A stretch of DNA of 64,000 nt from Rs1 sp029027825 (GCA_029027825.1 CP093399.1:186001-250000); one strand, 5' to 3'. Counted from the first letter of the stretch, positions 36,446 through 46,599 are shown. The notes: a model not told the origin generated them from the letters alone. Numbers and translations: made by a program.

Positions 36446-36586
36446 TAGGAGAAAATTATTCTGAAAGAAAGCGAGGGCTGAAGAGTTCCAAGTAGAGAGA
36501 GTTAATCAATGCTGTAGTTAGTGCTGTAGTTAAAGTCAGCAACACTGATTACTCTCAAATATTATAGAGCATCACACCGTGGTGAC

Positions 36587-37051
36587 TTAATAACTTACTC
36601 TAACTGTATCGCCTTGGGTAAGTACTCTGACTCTATCGTTAACGGCGAAAAAATTTGCCTGACTGATTTGCTGCACAATAGAGATTGTTTCACCGGAGTC
36701 CATACGAACAGTGATTTCTTGTCCTTGTTTGCGGGTGTACTTCTCCTCTACTTGCTGGCCTAAAATACCACCGACTACAGCGCCAATCCCCGCTGCTATA
36801 TCGCTGCCACTGCCACCACCGACATTACTGGCGATCACGCCCCCTAAAATACCTCCCGCAGCGGTACCTAACACGCCATTTTGACGGCCATCGATCACTA
36901 CCGGGCGCTCAGAGACAACCCGGCCGTATTCAACAGCTTGTACTTTTCTGGCCTCTGATGCTGAGTAATTGTCACCGGTTAAATTGTTGGCACAACCAGT
37001 CAGGAAAAAAAGTGCCGCCAGCAGTGGGTAGAGTTTGCCTTTAAATATCAT
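36587..37051 (-). CDS. SlyB/Pcp-like glycine-zipper outer-membrane lipoprotein
   Basis: 154 residues with a lipoprotein signal peptide (LLAALFFLTGC, lipobox LTGC, lipidated Cys19). The centre is a glycine-zipper region (GTAAGGILGGVIASNVGGGSG, then GIGAVVGGILGQQVEEKYT), and the C-terminus is a small beta domain ending RVRVLTQGDTVRVSY. It matches the SlyB/Pcp family of outer-membrane lipoproteins involved in envelope integrity. No operon partner. Confidence 0.9.
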   Translation of the reverse strand: MIFKGKLYPLLAALFFLTGCANNLTGDNYSASEARKVQAVEYGRVVSERPVVIDGRQNGVLGTAAGGILGGVIASNVGGGSGSDIAAGIGAVVGGILGQQVEEKYTRKQGQEITVRMDSGETISIVQQISQANFFAVNDRVRVLTQGDTVRVSY

Positions 37052-37427
37052 AAATCACCTAAAAATATTGAGTTGGAATGCAGATTGGACAGTCATTAGC
37101 GCTAAACAGTCAAAAAAATTTAGCAAATGAGAAAAATAACTAAAAAATCCTGATTAAGTATCTAAACTTAATTATTTACTGGATATTAATATACAACTGC
37201 GCTGAATTAAACCGTTAGCTTAGGGAACTCCTGAATAAGCAGCATGCGCTCCGTAGATTTTGTCCAGAGCTGGGGAGTTAGTTGGAACGGTTGTAATTAT
37301 TTAACAGCCATTTAATACTCAGTCTAAGGCTTATGTGGCAGCAATAGTATAGATGTTTCAGAGTGAATAAAAATCTATTTGCAATCAAGCTTAGATTACC
37401 CGCTGTTTTGATAAAAGGAATTAGCAA
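37052..37427. other. Gene-free spacer between SlyB-like gene and comM
   Basis: 376 bases, divergent promoter region for both genes. It contains the inverted repeat entered at 37210-37292 and otherwise AT-rich sequence. AAGGA lies just before the comM start. No small gene or RNA is apparent. Confidence 0.5.
37210..37292. repeat. Small element with imperfect inverted ends
   Basis: AACCGTT at 37210-37216 is complementary to AACGGTT at 37286-37292. Inside, GAACTCC and GGGGAGTTAG are also roughly complementary, giving an 83-base unit with inverted ends. It is a possible small palindromic mobile unit. No second copy is obvious in this window. Confidence 0.4.
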
Positions 37428-38951
37428 ATGGCACTAGCAAAAGTCTATACCCGGGCGCAAGTGGGAATTTCTGCGCCTTTGGTTGAAGTAGAAGTGCATC
37501 TATCTGCCGGTCTGCCGGCATTCCAATTAGTCGGATTGCCTGAAGCAGCAGTTCGCGAATCTAAAGAGCGAGTGCGCAGTGCACTGCTTAATTTAGGCTT
37601 TAATTTTCCGATGAGTCGCATCACCGTTAATTTGGCCCCTGCAGACTTGCCGAAAGAGGGAGGGAGGTACGACTTGGCGATCGCGGTCGGAATATTGGCA
37701 GCTTCCCAGCAAGTTCCCGATGATTTACTCGATCAGTGGGAGTTCATCGGTGAGCTGGCGCTGTCCGGGGACTTGCGAAAAGTGAAAGGTATTTTACCGG
37801 TGGCTATTGCCTGCCAAGCGAGCCAACGAAAGCTGTGTCTCGCTAAACAATGTTTAAATGAAGCTGTTTTAGTGTCATCACTAGAGCTGGCCGCGGCAGA
37901 AAATTTGCTTGAAGTGTGTCAGCTACTGACTGGTCAGTTGCCGCTATTTGATTATCAATCTTATCAACCAGAGCCTCGAGAAGAGTTGCTCTCGTTAGAC
38001 CTGATCGACGTAAAAGGCCAATTCCAAGCCAAGAGAGCGCTAGAAATAGCAGCAGCTGGCAGCCACCATCTACTGATGTCAGGTAGTCCTGGGAGTGGGA
38101 AAAGTATGCTGGCTGCTAGGCTGGCGGGTTTGTTGCCACCACTCAATGAAGCTGAGTGTATTGAATCGGCCGCCATTTATTCGGTGGCCGGCTTAGATAC
38201 CGAGCAAGTTTGTGCGGGCATTCGCCCATTTCGCTCACCACATCATACGGCGTCAGCAGTCTCTTTAGTCGGTGGTGGTAGTTATCCACAGCCTGGTGAG
38301 ATTTCTTTAGCGCACAACGGTGTCTTGTTTTTAGATGAAGTGGTTGAGTTCTCCAGAGCTGTACTGGAAGTGTTACGAGAGCCTTTAGAGGCGGGCAAAA
38401 TTCATATCTCCCGAGCGGCGCAAAAGGTCTCGTTTCCGGCACGTTTTCAATTAATCGCCGCCATGAATCCCTGTCCCTGTGGCTATGCATTGGATGCCAG
38501 TGGACTGTGTCGCTGTACCCCCGATCAAATAAAACGCTACCAAAGTAAACTCTCTGGTCCTCTGTTAGATCGTATCGATCTACATATTCAAGTTAACCCG
38601 ATCCCGCCCGTAGAACTACTCGCCATCGAGCAGATAGCGGATCAAGAGAGTTCGGTCAAAATAGCCCAGCGAGTCAAAGCTAGCGTCAATACTCAGTTAG
38701 CCAGGCAAGGCTGTAGAAACGCGCATTTGGAAGGAGAGTTACTGACTAAAATTTGCGCTTTGGATGACGGTTTGCGCGATTTGCTGGCAACAGCGGCTAC
38801 TAAAATGCGACTGTCTGCACGTTCTTGTAACCGAGTGTTAAAGGTTAGTCGATCAATTGCAGACCTTGAACTAAGTGAGCATATTCAGCGTCAGCATTTG
38901 CTAGAAGCTTTGAGCTATCGACAAGTATCGGCAATAACCCCCGGCTATTAA
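37428..38951 (+). CDS. comM: ComM/YifB-family Mg-chelatase-like AAA+ ATPase
   Basis: 507 residues. An N-terminal ChlI-like domain (ARAQVGISAPLVEVEVHLSAG, typical of YifB) is followed by the AAA+ domain with Walker A SGSPGSGKSMLAARL at about residue 220 and Walker B GVLFLDEVVEF. A Cys-rich insert (NPCPCGYALDASGLCRC) comes next, then the C-terminal Mg_chelatase_C domain. ComM is a hexameric helicase promoting branch migration during natural transformation. It is also called YifB. AAGGA precedes the start. The gene converges on the sulfatase gene and overlaps its end by four bases. Confidence 0.93.
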   Translation: MALAKVYTRAQVGISAPLVEVEVHLSAGLPAFQLVGLPEAAVRESKERVRSALLNLGFNFPMSRITVNLAPADLPKEGGRYDLAIAVGILAASQQVPDDLLDQWEFIGELALSGDLRKVKGILPVAIACQASQRKLCLAKQCLNEAVLVSSLELAAAENLLEVCQLLTGQLPLFDYQSYQPEPREELLSLDLIDVKGQFQAKRALEIAAAGSHHLLMSGSPGSGKSMLAARLAGLLPPLNEAECIESAAIYSVAGLDTEQVCAGIRPFRSPHHTASAVSLVGGGSYPQPGEISLAHNGVLFLDEVVEFSRAVLEVLREPLEAGKIHISRAAQKVSFPARFQLIAAMNPCPCGYALDASGLCRCTPDQIKRYQSKLSGPLLDRIDLHIQVNPIPPVELLAIEQIADQESSVKIAQRVKASVNTQLARQGCRNAHLEGELLTKICALDDGLRDLLATAATKMRLSARSCNRVLKVSRSIADLELSEHIQRQHLLEALSYRQVSAITPGY

Positions 38952-40999
38952 TTACTGGGGGAGTTCTGTTTTTTTACATCATCGATTAATAAGTACTTCT
39001 GCAGTATCTTTAAGTAGTAACTCTTTTGGATGATGGCTAGCTGTTGAGCAGATAAAGGTTTTTTATGCTTACTTAATTGGGTGCTTGAGCCTGGCTTCCA
39101 GAGCAGCTGCTGTTTGCCATCGGTGCTTACACCAGTACTGAAGATATAGCCTCCTTGATCGATACTGCCATAGGCACTGTCGGCTTCTTTGTGCATCAGT
39201 GGGGTCCCGTAACCCAAATACTGTTCTCTGTTTAGTGCCAGTTCAAATAGCGTTGGAAATAAATCCTTGTGTGAACCTGGCAGTAGCTGATCAATTGCTG
39301 CCAGTTGATCGTACTGGGGCGGCAGATAAAAATAAACCGGCACCGCATAGCGATTGTAAGCTTGATCGGCTGCTGAGTAATTTGCAAAGCCTTTCAAAAC
39401 ATGATCTCCAGTCGCCACTACAATGGTATTGTCGGCAAATTTGGATTGTTTTAACCAAGTCATAAACTCACCCAATGCATTGCTTTGAAAGTGGTAACCG
39501 GTGAGTGATTGATGAGTTTTTGCGTTATCTTTGGCAAAACCGTATTGTTCAGGGGCTAGGGGTGGCGCTAGATAATCACTGGGTAGTTTAATCGGCGGGT
39601 GATTATTGGTGGTTAGTACAAAAGAAAACAATGGCTTTTCAGAGTTATGGTCAGTCAATTGCTTTTGTAAATACTCAAATAAATGGCTGTCATAAACCCC
39701 CCAAGGATTATCAGACTTCTGCTTGACATAAGCTTCGATGGTGGCTCGCCCTAAATATTGATCAAAGCCCTGTCTGGGCCAAAATTGGCCGTGTTTTCGC
39801 CAGGCGCTATTGCCGCCACTTAAAAACAATGTCTGATAGTTTTGGCGTTTAAAAGGCAGCAAATTAGAAGTGCTAAAGCTGTACTTGCTCGCCGCCGATT
39901 GAGTAATCGGGCCTATCGGAGTATTCAGTAGTAAGCTTTCTATGGTGGGGTTAGTGCCGTATTTATCTGAAAAAAATCGCTGAAAAAAATAATCGTCAGC
40001 AATATGTTTAGCCATCTCTCCCAGTACTTGATTTTGTGGATTGTCAGCCAGTGCTATATGGCTCGACCAGCCTTCCATCAGTACAAAAATCACATTAGGA
40101 TTGGTGAATAGCGGGCCTTTATCACCACTGGTTTTGAGTAGCGGGTGCTGTCGGTCGAAACCTGCCGCGATCTTTAATTCAGCAAGTGAGTTTAACTTTG
40201 CCGAAGCAAGTGTTTTTGCTCTGCTTAGGTTGCTAAAACTGTCGTCGTTGTAATCTTTATACGCATAGTAAAAGTGATAGGGACCGTTGAGTGCTAACGA
40301 ATTGATGGTTGGATTGTCATTGATCACTGTGGTGCGTCGTGACAGTGGGAATGTATCTAGTGAGCCTCGGCCGAATAGGCCGCACAGTATTATTAGCAAT
40401 ATAGTGATTAGCCAAATAAGACCCTTATTGACGGTACTTGGCGCTAGCGGGTTGCTAACTTTAGTGGCTTTTAAAAAATATATAGCGGTGAGCAACGCTG
40501 TTACCACTGCGCTAAACATCAGTAAAACCAGTCGCCAATCACTGAAAATACTGATCAGTACTGCGTAAGTACCATCATCTACAATGCCAAATATTAAGTT
40601 ACTTATTTCGGTGCCAAAGAAAAAGTAAAAACCTATGTCTAGATAGCTAAAAAATAGGGTGATCAGCAATATCGTAAATAGTGTCAGACGCGAGTAATTT
40701 CTCAGCCAGTGCCAGCGATTGAATAGGCTGATGGGGAGTATCGGCAATAGTACAAATAAGATCAGGCAGACGGCGGATACTTTTAAATCAAAACGTAGGC
40801 CAGTGAAGAGTACCGAGGCGAGGTCAGCGGTGCTGGTATTTTGCCAATCGGCAATCAAAAATAAAATCAGCGCTCGGCAGCTGCCTAAAATGACTAGCGA
40901 AAAAGCTAAATAAATGCCGCCATTCTTTAATTGCTGTTTAAAGGGATCAATAGTTGGCAGAGTATGATTGGTTAATTTTGCTGCTACAGGCTGCTTCAA
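38948..40999 (-). CDS. LTA synthase-family membrane sulfatase/phosphoglycerol transferase-like protein
   Basis: 683 residues. Five membrane helices in the first 200 residues precede a large periplasmic sulfatase-fold domain. NPNVIFVLMEGWSSH carries the first metal ligand. KYGTNPTIESLL contains the Thr nucleophile expected in LTA synthase-like enzymes. VVATGDHVLKGF supplies the Asp-His metal pair. Gram-negative relatives transfer phosphoglycerol or phosphoethanolamine to envelope glycans, and the substrate here is unknown. It overlaps comM tail to tail. Confidence 0.87.
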   Translation of the reverse strand: MKQPVAAKLTNHTLPTIDPFKQQLKNGGIYLAFSLVILGSCRALILFLIADWQNTSTADLASVLFTGLRFDLKVSAVCLILFVLLPILPISLFNRWHWLRNYSRLTLFTILLITLFFSYLDIGFYFFFGTEISNLIFGIVDDGTYAVLISIFSDWRLVLLMFSAVVTALLTAIYFLKATKVSNPLAPSTVNKGLIWLITILLIILCGLFGRGSLDTFPLSRRTTVINDNPTINSLALNGPYHFYYAYKDYNDDSFSNLSRAKTLASAKLNSLAELKIAAGFDRQHPLLKTSGDKGPLFTNPNVIFVLMEGWSSHIALADNPQNQVLGEMAKHIADDYFFQRFFSDKYGTNPTIESLLLNTPIGPITQSAASKYSFSTSNLLPFKRQNYQTLFLSGGNSAWRKHGQFWPRQGFDQYLGRATIEAYVKQKSDNPWGVYDSHLFEYLQKQLTDHNSEKPLFSFVLTTNNHPPIKLPSDYLAPPLAPEQYGFAKDNAKTHQSLTGYHFQSNALGEFMTWLKQSKFADNTIVVATGDHVLKGFANYSAADQAYNRYAVPVYFYLPPQYDQLAAIDQLLPGSHKDLFPTLFELALNREQYLGYGTPLMHKEADSAYGSIDQGGYIFSTGVSTDGKQQLLWKPGSSTQLSKHKKPLSAQQLAIIQKSYYLKILQKYLLIDDVKKQNSPSN

Positions 41000-41398
41000 A
41001 ATGGAGTATCCATTGCGTGGGAAAATAGCGGGCAGTATATTGGAAATTAAACTCGACTTAAACCCAGCTCAAGCCTGCAGTTAGCAATTAAGCCGTTATA
41101 ATCGTCAACCGAACGGCTGGTACTCCTCTTAACTGACGAGCGAGTTGCGAGATCGGATCAAAATATCAGTGTCGGGATTACTGCTGATATAAAGATCTTA
41201 ATCACCGGCGAAATTTTCAGCTAATACGGAAAATATTTGCGCGGTACTTGATCCTCTCATTTGTACTTAAAAGAGCGCGAAGGGCTACCAGCTTGTGGCA
41301 TAATGGATCTTTAATTTAGATTGTAGGTCGTTAATTAACCACTGCAGCTAAGACGATATAAACGCTGCGAATCAGGCGATAAATCAGCCGGGAATAGA
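41000..41398. other. Gene-free spacer upstream of rep
   Basis: 399 bases between divergent genes. A TTATAAT at about 41094 could be a -10 element, but no good -35 box is at the right distance. I see no small reading frame with family character, no RNA gene and no strong repeat. Confidence 0.4.
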
Positions 41399-43411
41399 AT
41401 GAATAAGTTAAACCCAAGACAACGTGAAGCGGTAGATTACATCAGTGGGCCGATGCTAGTACTGGCGGGAGCTGGCTCTGGTAAAACCAGTGTAATCACT
41501 CGAAAAATCGCCTATTTAGTGAATAGTTGCGGTATTGAAGCTCGGCACATAGCGGCGCTAACTTTTACTAATAAGTCTGCCAGAGAAATGAAAGAGCGGG
41601 TGGTCACTTTGTTGGCGAATGGCAAAGGGCGGGGCTTAACCGTCTCTACTTTTCATAATTTGGGCATGAATATTATTCGTAAAGAGCACAAAACGCTCAA
41701 GCTAAAATCCAGCTTTTCAATTTTTGATGATACTGATACTCGATCGCTATTAAAAGACTTGCTGCTAAGCAGCGATGAAGACTCCGATCAAGTAGATTTG
41801 GTCAGAAATAAAATTTCCTACTGGAAAAACGAAATGATCGAAACCGATCAAGCACTGCGAGAGGCGCAGGGCCCGGAGGATGTTTTATCGGCAAGAGTTT
41901 ATGAGCGCTATCAAACCACCTTACAAGCTTATAACGCGGTCGACTTTGATGACCTTATTTGGACACCGGTAAAGTTATTTAGCAATCATCCGGAAATTTT
42001 ACAAAAATGGCAGAATAAAATTCGCTACTTGTTAGTGGATGAGTACCAAGATACCAATATGAGCCAGTATAAATTGGTCAAGCAAATTGTCGGTACTCGT
42101 GGCGCATTGACGGTGGTTGGAGATGATGATCAATCAATCTATTCTTGGCGTGGTGCTCGGCCTGAGAATTTAGCGCTGTTAAAGCAAGATTACCCCAGTT
42201 TGAAACTGGTCAAACTCGAACAAAATTATCGATCAACCAGGCTTATCTTGAATGCCGCCAACGTGGTCATTGCCAACAACCCCCACGAGTTGAGTAAAAC
42301 CTTGTGGTCCGATATGGCGCCGGGAGATCCGATTAGAGTGCTCCATACCCGCAATGAAGATGCGGAGTGTGAAAGAGTGGCCACCGAAATACTGGATCGA
42401 CACTTGCGACACAGAATTGATTTTAAAGATTTTGCAGTGTTGTATCGCGGCAATCACCAAGCGCGTTTACTCGAGCTAAAGCTGCAGGCGTTTCAGATAC
42501 CTTATAAACTGTCAGGTGGTACCTCTTTTTTCGCCAGAGCTGAAATTAAAGATCTGATGTGTTACTTGAAAGTTTTAATTAATACTGCTGATGACAATGC
42601 ATTTTTACGGGTGATCAATTTGCCGCGCCGTGAGATTGGTCCCAGTACCTTACAAAAACTCGGAGAGTATGCGTCCGAGCGTGAAATAAGTATGTTTGAT
42701 GCCTGTAACGAGCTGGGGCTCGAGCAGGTAATGAAACCTGCTCAGGTTGAAAGGCTGCGCAAGTTTACCCACTGGCTGTCCGCTAAATATCAGCAGTGTA
42801 TCCAAGGAGATCCAATCCAAGCTATCAGAGAGTTAATTTTTGATATTGACTACGAAGGGTGGATTCATCAAAACAGCGCCAGTGCCGGCACCGCTGAAAA
42901 ACGCATGCAAAATGTCTATTTTTTGGTAGATTCAATCCGTAACACGATGGAGCGGCTACAGGAGGACGATCCCGAGGCAGGTGTGGAAGAGGCTATTAAC
43001 CGTCTGATATTAATTGATTTGATGGATCGGCAAGAGGAGGAGGAAGACGAGAACAAAGTGCAGTTGATGACCTTGCATGCCTCTAAAGGTCTTGAGTTTC
43101 CGCATGTGTTTCTAATCGGTATGGAGGAGGAAATTTTACCGCATCGAAACAGCATTGAAAATGGTGACATTGAAGAGGAGCGCCGACTGATGTATGTGGG
43201 GATTACGCGAGCCAAAGTCACTCTGACTATCACCTTAGCTCGACAGCGCAAGCAGTTTGGCGAAGTGTTAGATTGTCAGCCGAGTCGTTTTTTAGACGAG
43301 CTGCCACAAGATGATTTACAAATTGAAGGCAACGGCGAAAAAGACCCCAAGGTGAATAAAGCGAGAGGCAAGGCAACACTCAACAGCTTGCGCAGTTTAT
43401 TTGATGACTAG
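41399..43411 (+). CDS. rep: ATP-dependent DNA helicase Rep
   Basis: 670 residues, the usual length of Rep. The N-terminus MNKLNPRQREAVDYISGP is nearly diagnostic. Helicase motif I is LAGAGSGKTSVIT, Ia is ALTFTNKSAREMKER, II is LLVDEYQDTN, III is VVGDDDQSIYSWRGA, IV is EQNYRSTR, V is LMTLHASKGLEFPHVF, and VI is EERRLMYVGITRAK. It is a superfamily 1A 3'-5' helicase that clears proteins ahead of replication forks. Monocistronic by layout; the convergent nudE follows. Confidence 0.97.
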   Translation: MNKLNPRQREAVDYISGPMLVLAGAGSGKTSVITRKIAYLVNSCGIEARHIAALTFTNKSAREMKERVVTLLANGKGRGLTVSTFHNLGMNIIRKEHKTLKLKSSFSIFDDTDTRSLLKDLLLSSDEDSDQVDLVRNKISYWKNEMIETDQALREAQGPEDVLSARVYERYQTTLQAYNAVDFDDLIWTPVKLFSNHPEILQKWQNKIRYLLVDEYQDTNMSQYKLVKQIVGTRGALTVVGDDDQSIYSWRGARPENLALLKQDYPSLKLVKLEQNYRSTRLILNAANVVIANNPHELSKTLWSDMAPGDPIRVLHTRNEDAECERVATEILDRHLRHRIDFKDFAVLYRGNHQARLLELKLQAFQIPYKLSGGTSFFARAEIKDLMCYLKVLINTADDNAFLRVINLPRREIGPSTLQKLGEYASEREISMFDACNELGLEQVMKPAQVERLRKFTHWLSAKYQQCIQGDPIQAIRELIFDIDYEGWIHQNSASAGTAEKRMQNVYFLVDSIRNTMERLQEDDPEAGVEEAINRLILIDLMDRQEEEEDENKVQLMTLHASKGLEFPHVFLIGMEEEILPHRNSIENGDIEEERRLMYVGITRAKVTLTITLARQRKQFGEVLDCQPSRFLDELPQDDLQIEGNGEKDPKVNKARGKATLNSLRSLFDD

Positions 43412-43465
43412 TAAGGGGTTTCAGTGAGAGGCTACTAGTTTGAATTAATAGGTGGGATCAGTGAT

Positions 43466-44014
43466 TCACTGGTGCGTCTCTATATAGTGCCTCGCCATGT
43501 ATAAACCAGCGATGGCACGGCCCTCGGTAAACTCGGGGTTTAAAGCTAATGCATCAATATCACGCAGTGGCCATTTAACCACCTCAAGGGGCTCAGGCTC
43601 ATCTCCTGTTAGGCGACAAGGATATAAATCCCTAGCGATAACCGCCTGCAGTTTATGCCCCATGTAATTTGGGGCTGTGGTTAGTTCTTTGAGAAAATCA
43701 ATTCGTCTAGCACCAAAGCCAATTTCTTCTTTAAGTTCGCGATCAGCGGCTTGATAGATTGTTTCACCTTCGTCTACCGCTCCTTTGGGGAGAGATAGCG
43801 TGTAATCATCAATTCCGCCAGCATATTCGCGAACCAGTAATAAATTGTCATCACTGTCGAGGACTATCATCATGACAGCGCCATGCCCTCTACTAGCTAA
43901 ACGCTCATAAGTGCGTTCAACACCGTTGCTGAAACGTAATTTTAGCTCTTCAACTAAAAACAATTTGCTCTTTGCAACTTGATTAATCTGCAAAATTTCA
44001 GGTTTAATGGGCAT
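43466..44014 (-). CDS. nudE: ADP compounds hydrolase NudE
   Basis: 182 residues. The Nudix box is complete: GAVDEGETIYQAADRELKEE then IGFG, fitting GX5EX7REUXEEXGU. The N-terminal EELKLRFSNGVERTYERL and later LTTAPNYMGHK match NudE, which hydrolyses ADP-ribose, NADH and diadenosine polyphosphates. In related bacteria nudE lies near yrfG and hslR, as here: divergent yrfG and hslR follow. Confidence 0.93.
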   Translation of the reverse strand: MPIKPEILQINQVAKSKLFLVEELKLRFSNGVERTYERLASRGHGAVMMIVLDSDDNLLLVREYAGGIDDYTLSLPKGAVDEGETIYQAADRELKEEIGFGARRIDFLKELTTAPNYMGHKLQAVIARDLYPCRLTGDEPEPLEVVKWPLRDIDALALNPEFTEGRAIAGLYMARHYIETHQ

Positions 44015-44214
44015 ACTGCATCAGATCCTAAATATTTACCTAAATTTGTGGTATTTAAAGCGGTAATTGAGTATAAAAAATTCTTATTCACAGCGATATT
44101 CAAAATATATTAGTTTAACACATCGTTTAAGCTGGTAAGTTTTGTAGCTGGGTCAGAAACAAAATATTGTACTCATACAACCAATTATTTCGTCACTCAC
44201 AGTGGAAGTTTATT

Positions 44215-44916
44215 TTGTTAGCTATAGATTCGCTCGATTGGTCACAAATCGACACGGTGCTATTAGATATGGATGGTACTTTATTAGATCTACATTTTGA
44301 CAGCTTTTTTTGGTTGGAGCATCTGCCGGTGCGATACGCACAAATTCATCGGCAAGATTTAGCCCAAAGTCGGGCATATTTATTTCTCGAACTAGCAAAA
44401 AATCGAGGTACAATTGATTGGTATTGTACTGATTTTTGGAGCGAAAAATTCAATCTAGACATCGCCAGTTTACGAGCTGAAGTAGCACACAATATCGCTT
44501 ATCGACCTTATGTCGAAGCGTTCTTGAAATTGCTGAAACGCTCTGGGAAACGGGTGGTGTTAGTAACCAATGATCATCGCTCGGGCTTAGCGCTGAAACT
44601 TGCAGCGACTGGACTGGAGAAATATCTGGATAATATCGTCGTGTCACACGATTACAGTGTAGCAAAAGAACAGCAAGCATTTTGGCAACAGATGCAAGCT
44701 GATGAGGCATTTGATCCACAAAAGTCACTGTTTGTTGATGATACGGTCGCGGTGTTGGACTCGGCGAAAAAATACGGTATCGCCCATTTAAGATATATAG
44801 TGCAGCCTAATTCGCAATTAACTCGCGAGCACTGTGATAAACATTTGGGTATTGATTGCTTCTCGCAATTTAATCGGGCACTAATGCCATTGACTAGCCA
44901 AAAGGTGCCGTTATGA
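44215..44916 (+). CDS. yrfG: GMP/IMP nucleotidase YrfG (HAD family)
   Basis: About 233 residues from the TTG at 44215. I prefer this start because GGAAG at 44204-44208 is six bases upstream and it gives the usual short N-terminus before the HAD motif. A longer frame begins at TTG 44167. HAD motif I is LLDMDGTLLDLHFD with both Asp residues, motif II is VVLVTNDHR, and motif IV is KSLFVDDTVAVLD. It dephosphorylates GMP and IMP in purine turnover. Its stop overlaps the hslR start (ATGA). Confidence 0.9.
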   Translation: MLAIDSLDWSQIDTVLLDMDGTLLDLHFDSFFWLEHLPVRYAQIHRQDLAQSRAYLFLELAKNRGTIDWYCTDFWSEKFNLDIASLRAEVAHNIAYRPYVEAFLKLLKRSGKRVVLVTNDHRSGLALKLAATGLEKYLDNIVVSHDYSVAKEQQAFWQQMQADEAFDPQKSLFVDDTVAVLDSAKKYGIAHLRYIVQPNSQLTREHCDKHLGIDCFSQFNRALMPLTSQKVPL

Positions 44917-45305
44917 AGGGTAACATTCGATTAGATAAGTGGCTTTGGGCGGCGCGTTTTTTCAAGACTAGAGCGCTGGCTAAAAAAGCCATTGAAGGCG
45001 GTAAAATACACTATCAAGGCCAGCGCAGTAAATGTAGTAAAGTGGTTGAAATCGGTGCCTTTGTTAAAATTACGCAAGGTTGGGAAGAACGAATTGTCGA
45101 GATAAAAGCACTGGCAGAGCAGCGCAGGGGAGCACCTGAAGCAGCGCTGTTGTACGTCGAAACCGCTCTCAGCATTGACAAGAGAGTGGAGCAAGCAGAG
45201 CAGCGTAAAATATTGCGAGTATCTGATATGACCCCAGTCAAGAAACCCGATAAACGCAACCGCCGGCTGATTCAAAAAACTAAACAATTGTTGCTCGCTG
45301 AATAA
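44913..45305 (+). CDS. hslR: Ribosome-associated heat shock protein Hsp15
   Basis: 130 residues. The N-terminal S4 RNA-binding domain reads RLDKWLWAARFFKTRALAKKA, and a basic C-terminal tail follows (KKPDKRNRRLIQKTKQLL). Hsp15 binds free 50S subunits carrying a nascent chain. It is coupled to yrfG by a four-base overlap, the same order as E. coli yrfG-hslR-hslO, and Hsp33 follows after a 427-base gap. Confidence 0.95.
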   Translation: MKGNIRLDKWLWAARFFKTRALAKKAIEGGKIHYQGQRSKCSKVVEIGAFVKITQGWEERIVEIKALAEQRRGAPEAALLYVETALSIDKRVEQAEQRKILRVSDMTPVKKPDKRNRRLIQKTKQLLLAE

Positions 45306-45732
45306 AAGTATTAACGCTTCTATAGGAAGGCTATGAATAAGTCCTGTATGTACCCTGTGGGGCGCAAGTTATTTAGAGGCTCGTTAGCTCATCAGTATTG
45401 CAAAACATGCAGCTTAATGTCCTGTATAAGCGACGTATAAATTGCATGTTAGGATTTAAATGTTTAAAAATTTTCAAACCATTAATTACCGCACAAATTA
45501 TATTTAAATCGCGCATTACTAAACTAATTTTTATGTTAAAATTTGCCGAGTAGCTGGTTGTGAATATGACTAGGATACACCCAGCCTAGTATACATAGCA
45601 GTAAAGGCGCGCCAAGCAGCTAATAATAGCTATTTGTAAATGTCGAAAAATTATTTTTATTCGGCTGGCGCAGTACTATTTCGACTTATTGAAAGTTGAG
45701 AAATTGAGAAATTGAACCAGTGAAATTGAATA
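45306..45732. other. Gene-free spacer between hslR and hslO with a short tandem repeat
   Basis: 427 AT-rich bases. A small hairpin (ACTAGG...CCTAGT) lies near 45569-45591. TTGAGAAA is repeated at 45696-45703 and 45704-45711 with a partial third copy, 17-37 bases before the hslO start. hslO probably has its own promoter here. No RNA gene or small reading frame is convincing. Confidence 0.5.
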
Positions 45733-46599
45733 ATGAGTAATAAAGACCAAATCCAACGTATATTGTTTGATAATATTGATGTTCGTGGGGTCATTACCAG
45801 TTTAGACCAAAGCTTTCAAGATATTATGGCGCGCCACAACTACCCAGTTATTATTGAGCAAGTGCTAGGCGAAATGCTGGCCGCGGTAACCATTCTTAGT
45901 ACCAATCTTAAATTTAATGGGAAATTGATTTTACAGGCTAAGGGGGAGGGCTGTGTCTCTACTTTGATGGCTGAATGTAATCACCTTAAACACTGTCGTG
46001 CTATCGCGCAATCTGATGACAGTATTCCCGCCGGCTTAAGTTTTAAACAAATGTTAGCAAAAGGTCATTTAGTACTAACTATTGAGCCTGAAGTTGGGCA
46101 GCGGTATCAGGGGTACGTGCCTCTAGAAAATGATACTTTAGCTGAGTGTTTGGCAGACTATTTTGATCGCTCTGAACAGTTGCAGAGCAAATTTGTATTC
46201 GCCTGTGAAAATGGTAGAGCGCGTGGTTTGATGTTGCAAGTGTTACCGGCAATGAAGTCCGCAGAAGACGATTGGTCGCGGTTATCTATGTTGGCGCAGA
46301 CTTTGACGGTTGATGAATTGCTTTCACTGGACAATGAAACGCTGTTGTTTAGACTGTTTCACGATGAGCAGTGTCGCCTGTTTGAAGGGCTGAGCATTGA
46401 GTTTAAATGTCAGTGCTCTAGAGAGCGCAGCGAAAGTGCATTAAAATTATTAGCCAATGAAGAGCTATTGGATATTATTGCCGAGCGTAGTTTTATCGAG
46501 ATCGACTGTCAATTTTGTAATAGTAACTACAGCTTTGACGCTAGTGATGTAAACGAAATTATCCTTAAAAAAGAGTTGGATTCTGAGCAGTTACATTGA
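45733..46599 (+). CDS. hslO: Redox-regulated chaperone Hsp33
   Basis: 288 residues. The N-terminal core domain includes LDQSFQDIMARHNYP, and the C-terminal zinc centre has CQC (in EFKCQCSRERS) and CQFC (in EIDCQFCNSN). These are the four cysteines that bind zinc when reduced and form disulfides on oxidative activation. The linker EELLDIIAERSFIEI is also typical. It is a cytoplasmic holdase against oxidative and heat stress. There is no strong Shine-Dalgarno before the ATG. Confidence 0.96.
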   Translation: MSNKDQIQRILFDNIDVRGVITSLDQSFQDIMARHNYPVIIEQVLGEMLAAVTILSTNLKFNGKLILQAKGEGCVSTLMAECNHLKHCRAIAQSDDSIPAGLSFKQMLAKGHLVLTIEPEVGQRYQGYVPLENDTLAECLADYFDRSEQLQSKFVFACENGRARGLMLQVLPAMKSAEDDWSRLSMLAQTLTVDELLSLDNETLLFRLFHDEQCRLFEGLSIEFKCQCSRERSESALKLLANEELLDIIAERSFIEIDCQFCNSNYSFDASDVNEIILKKELDSEQLH

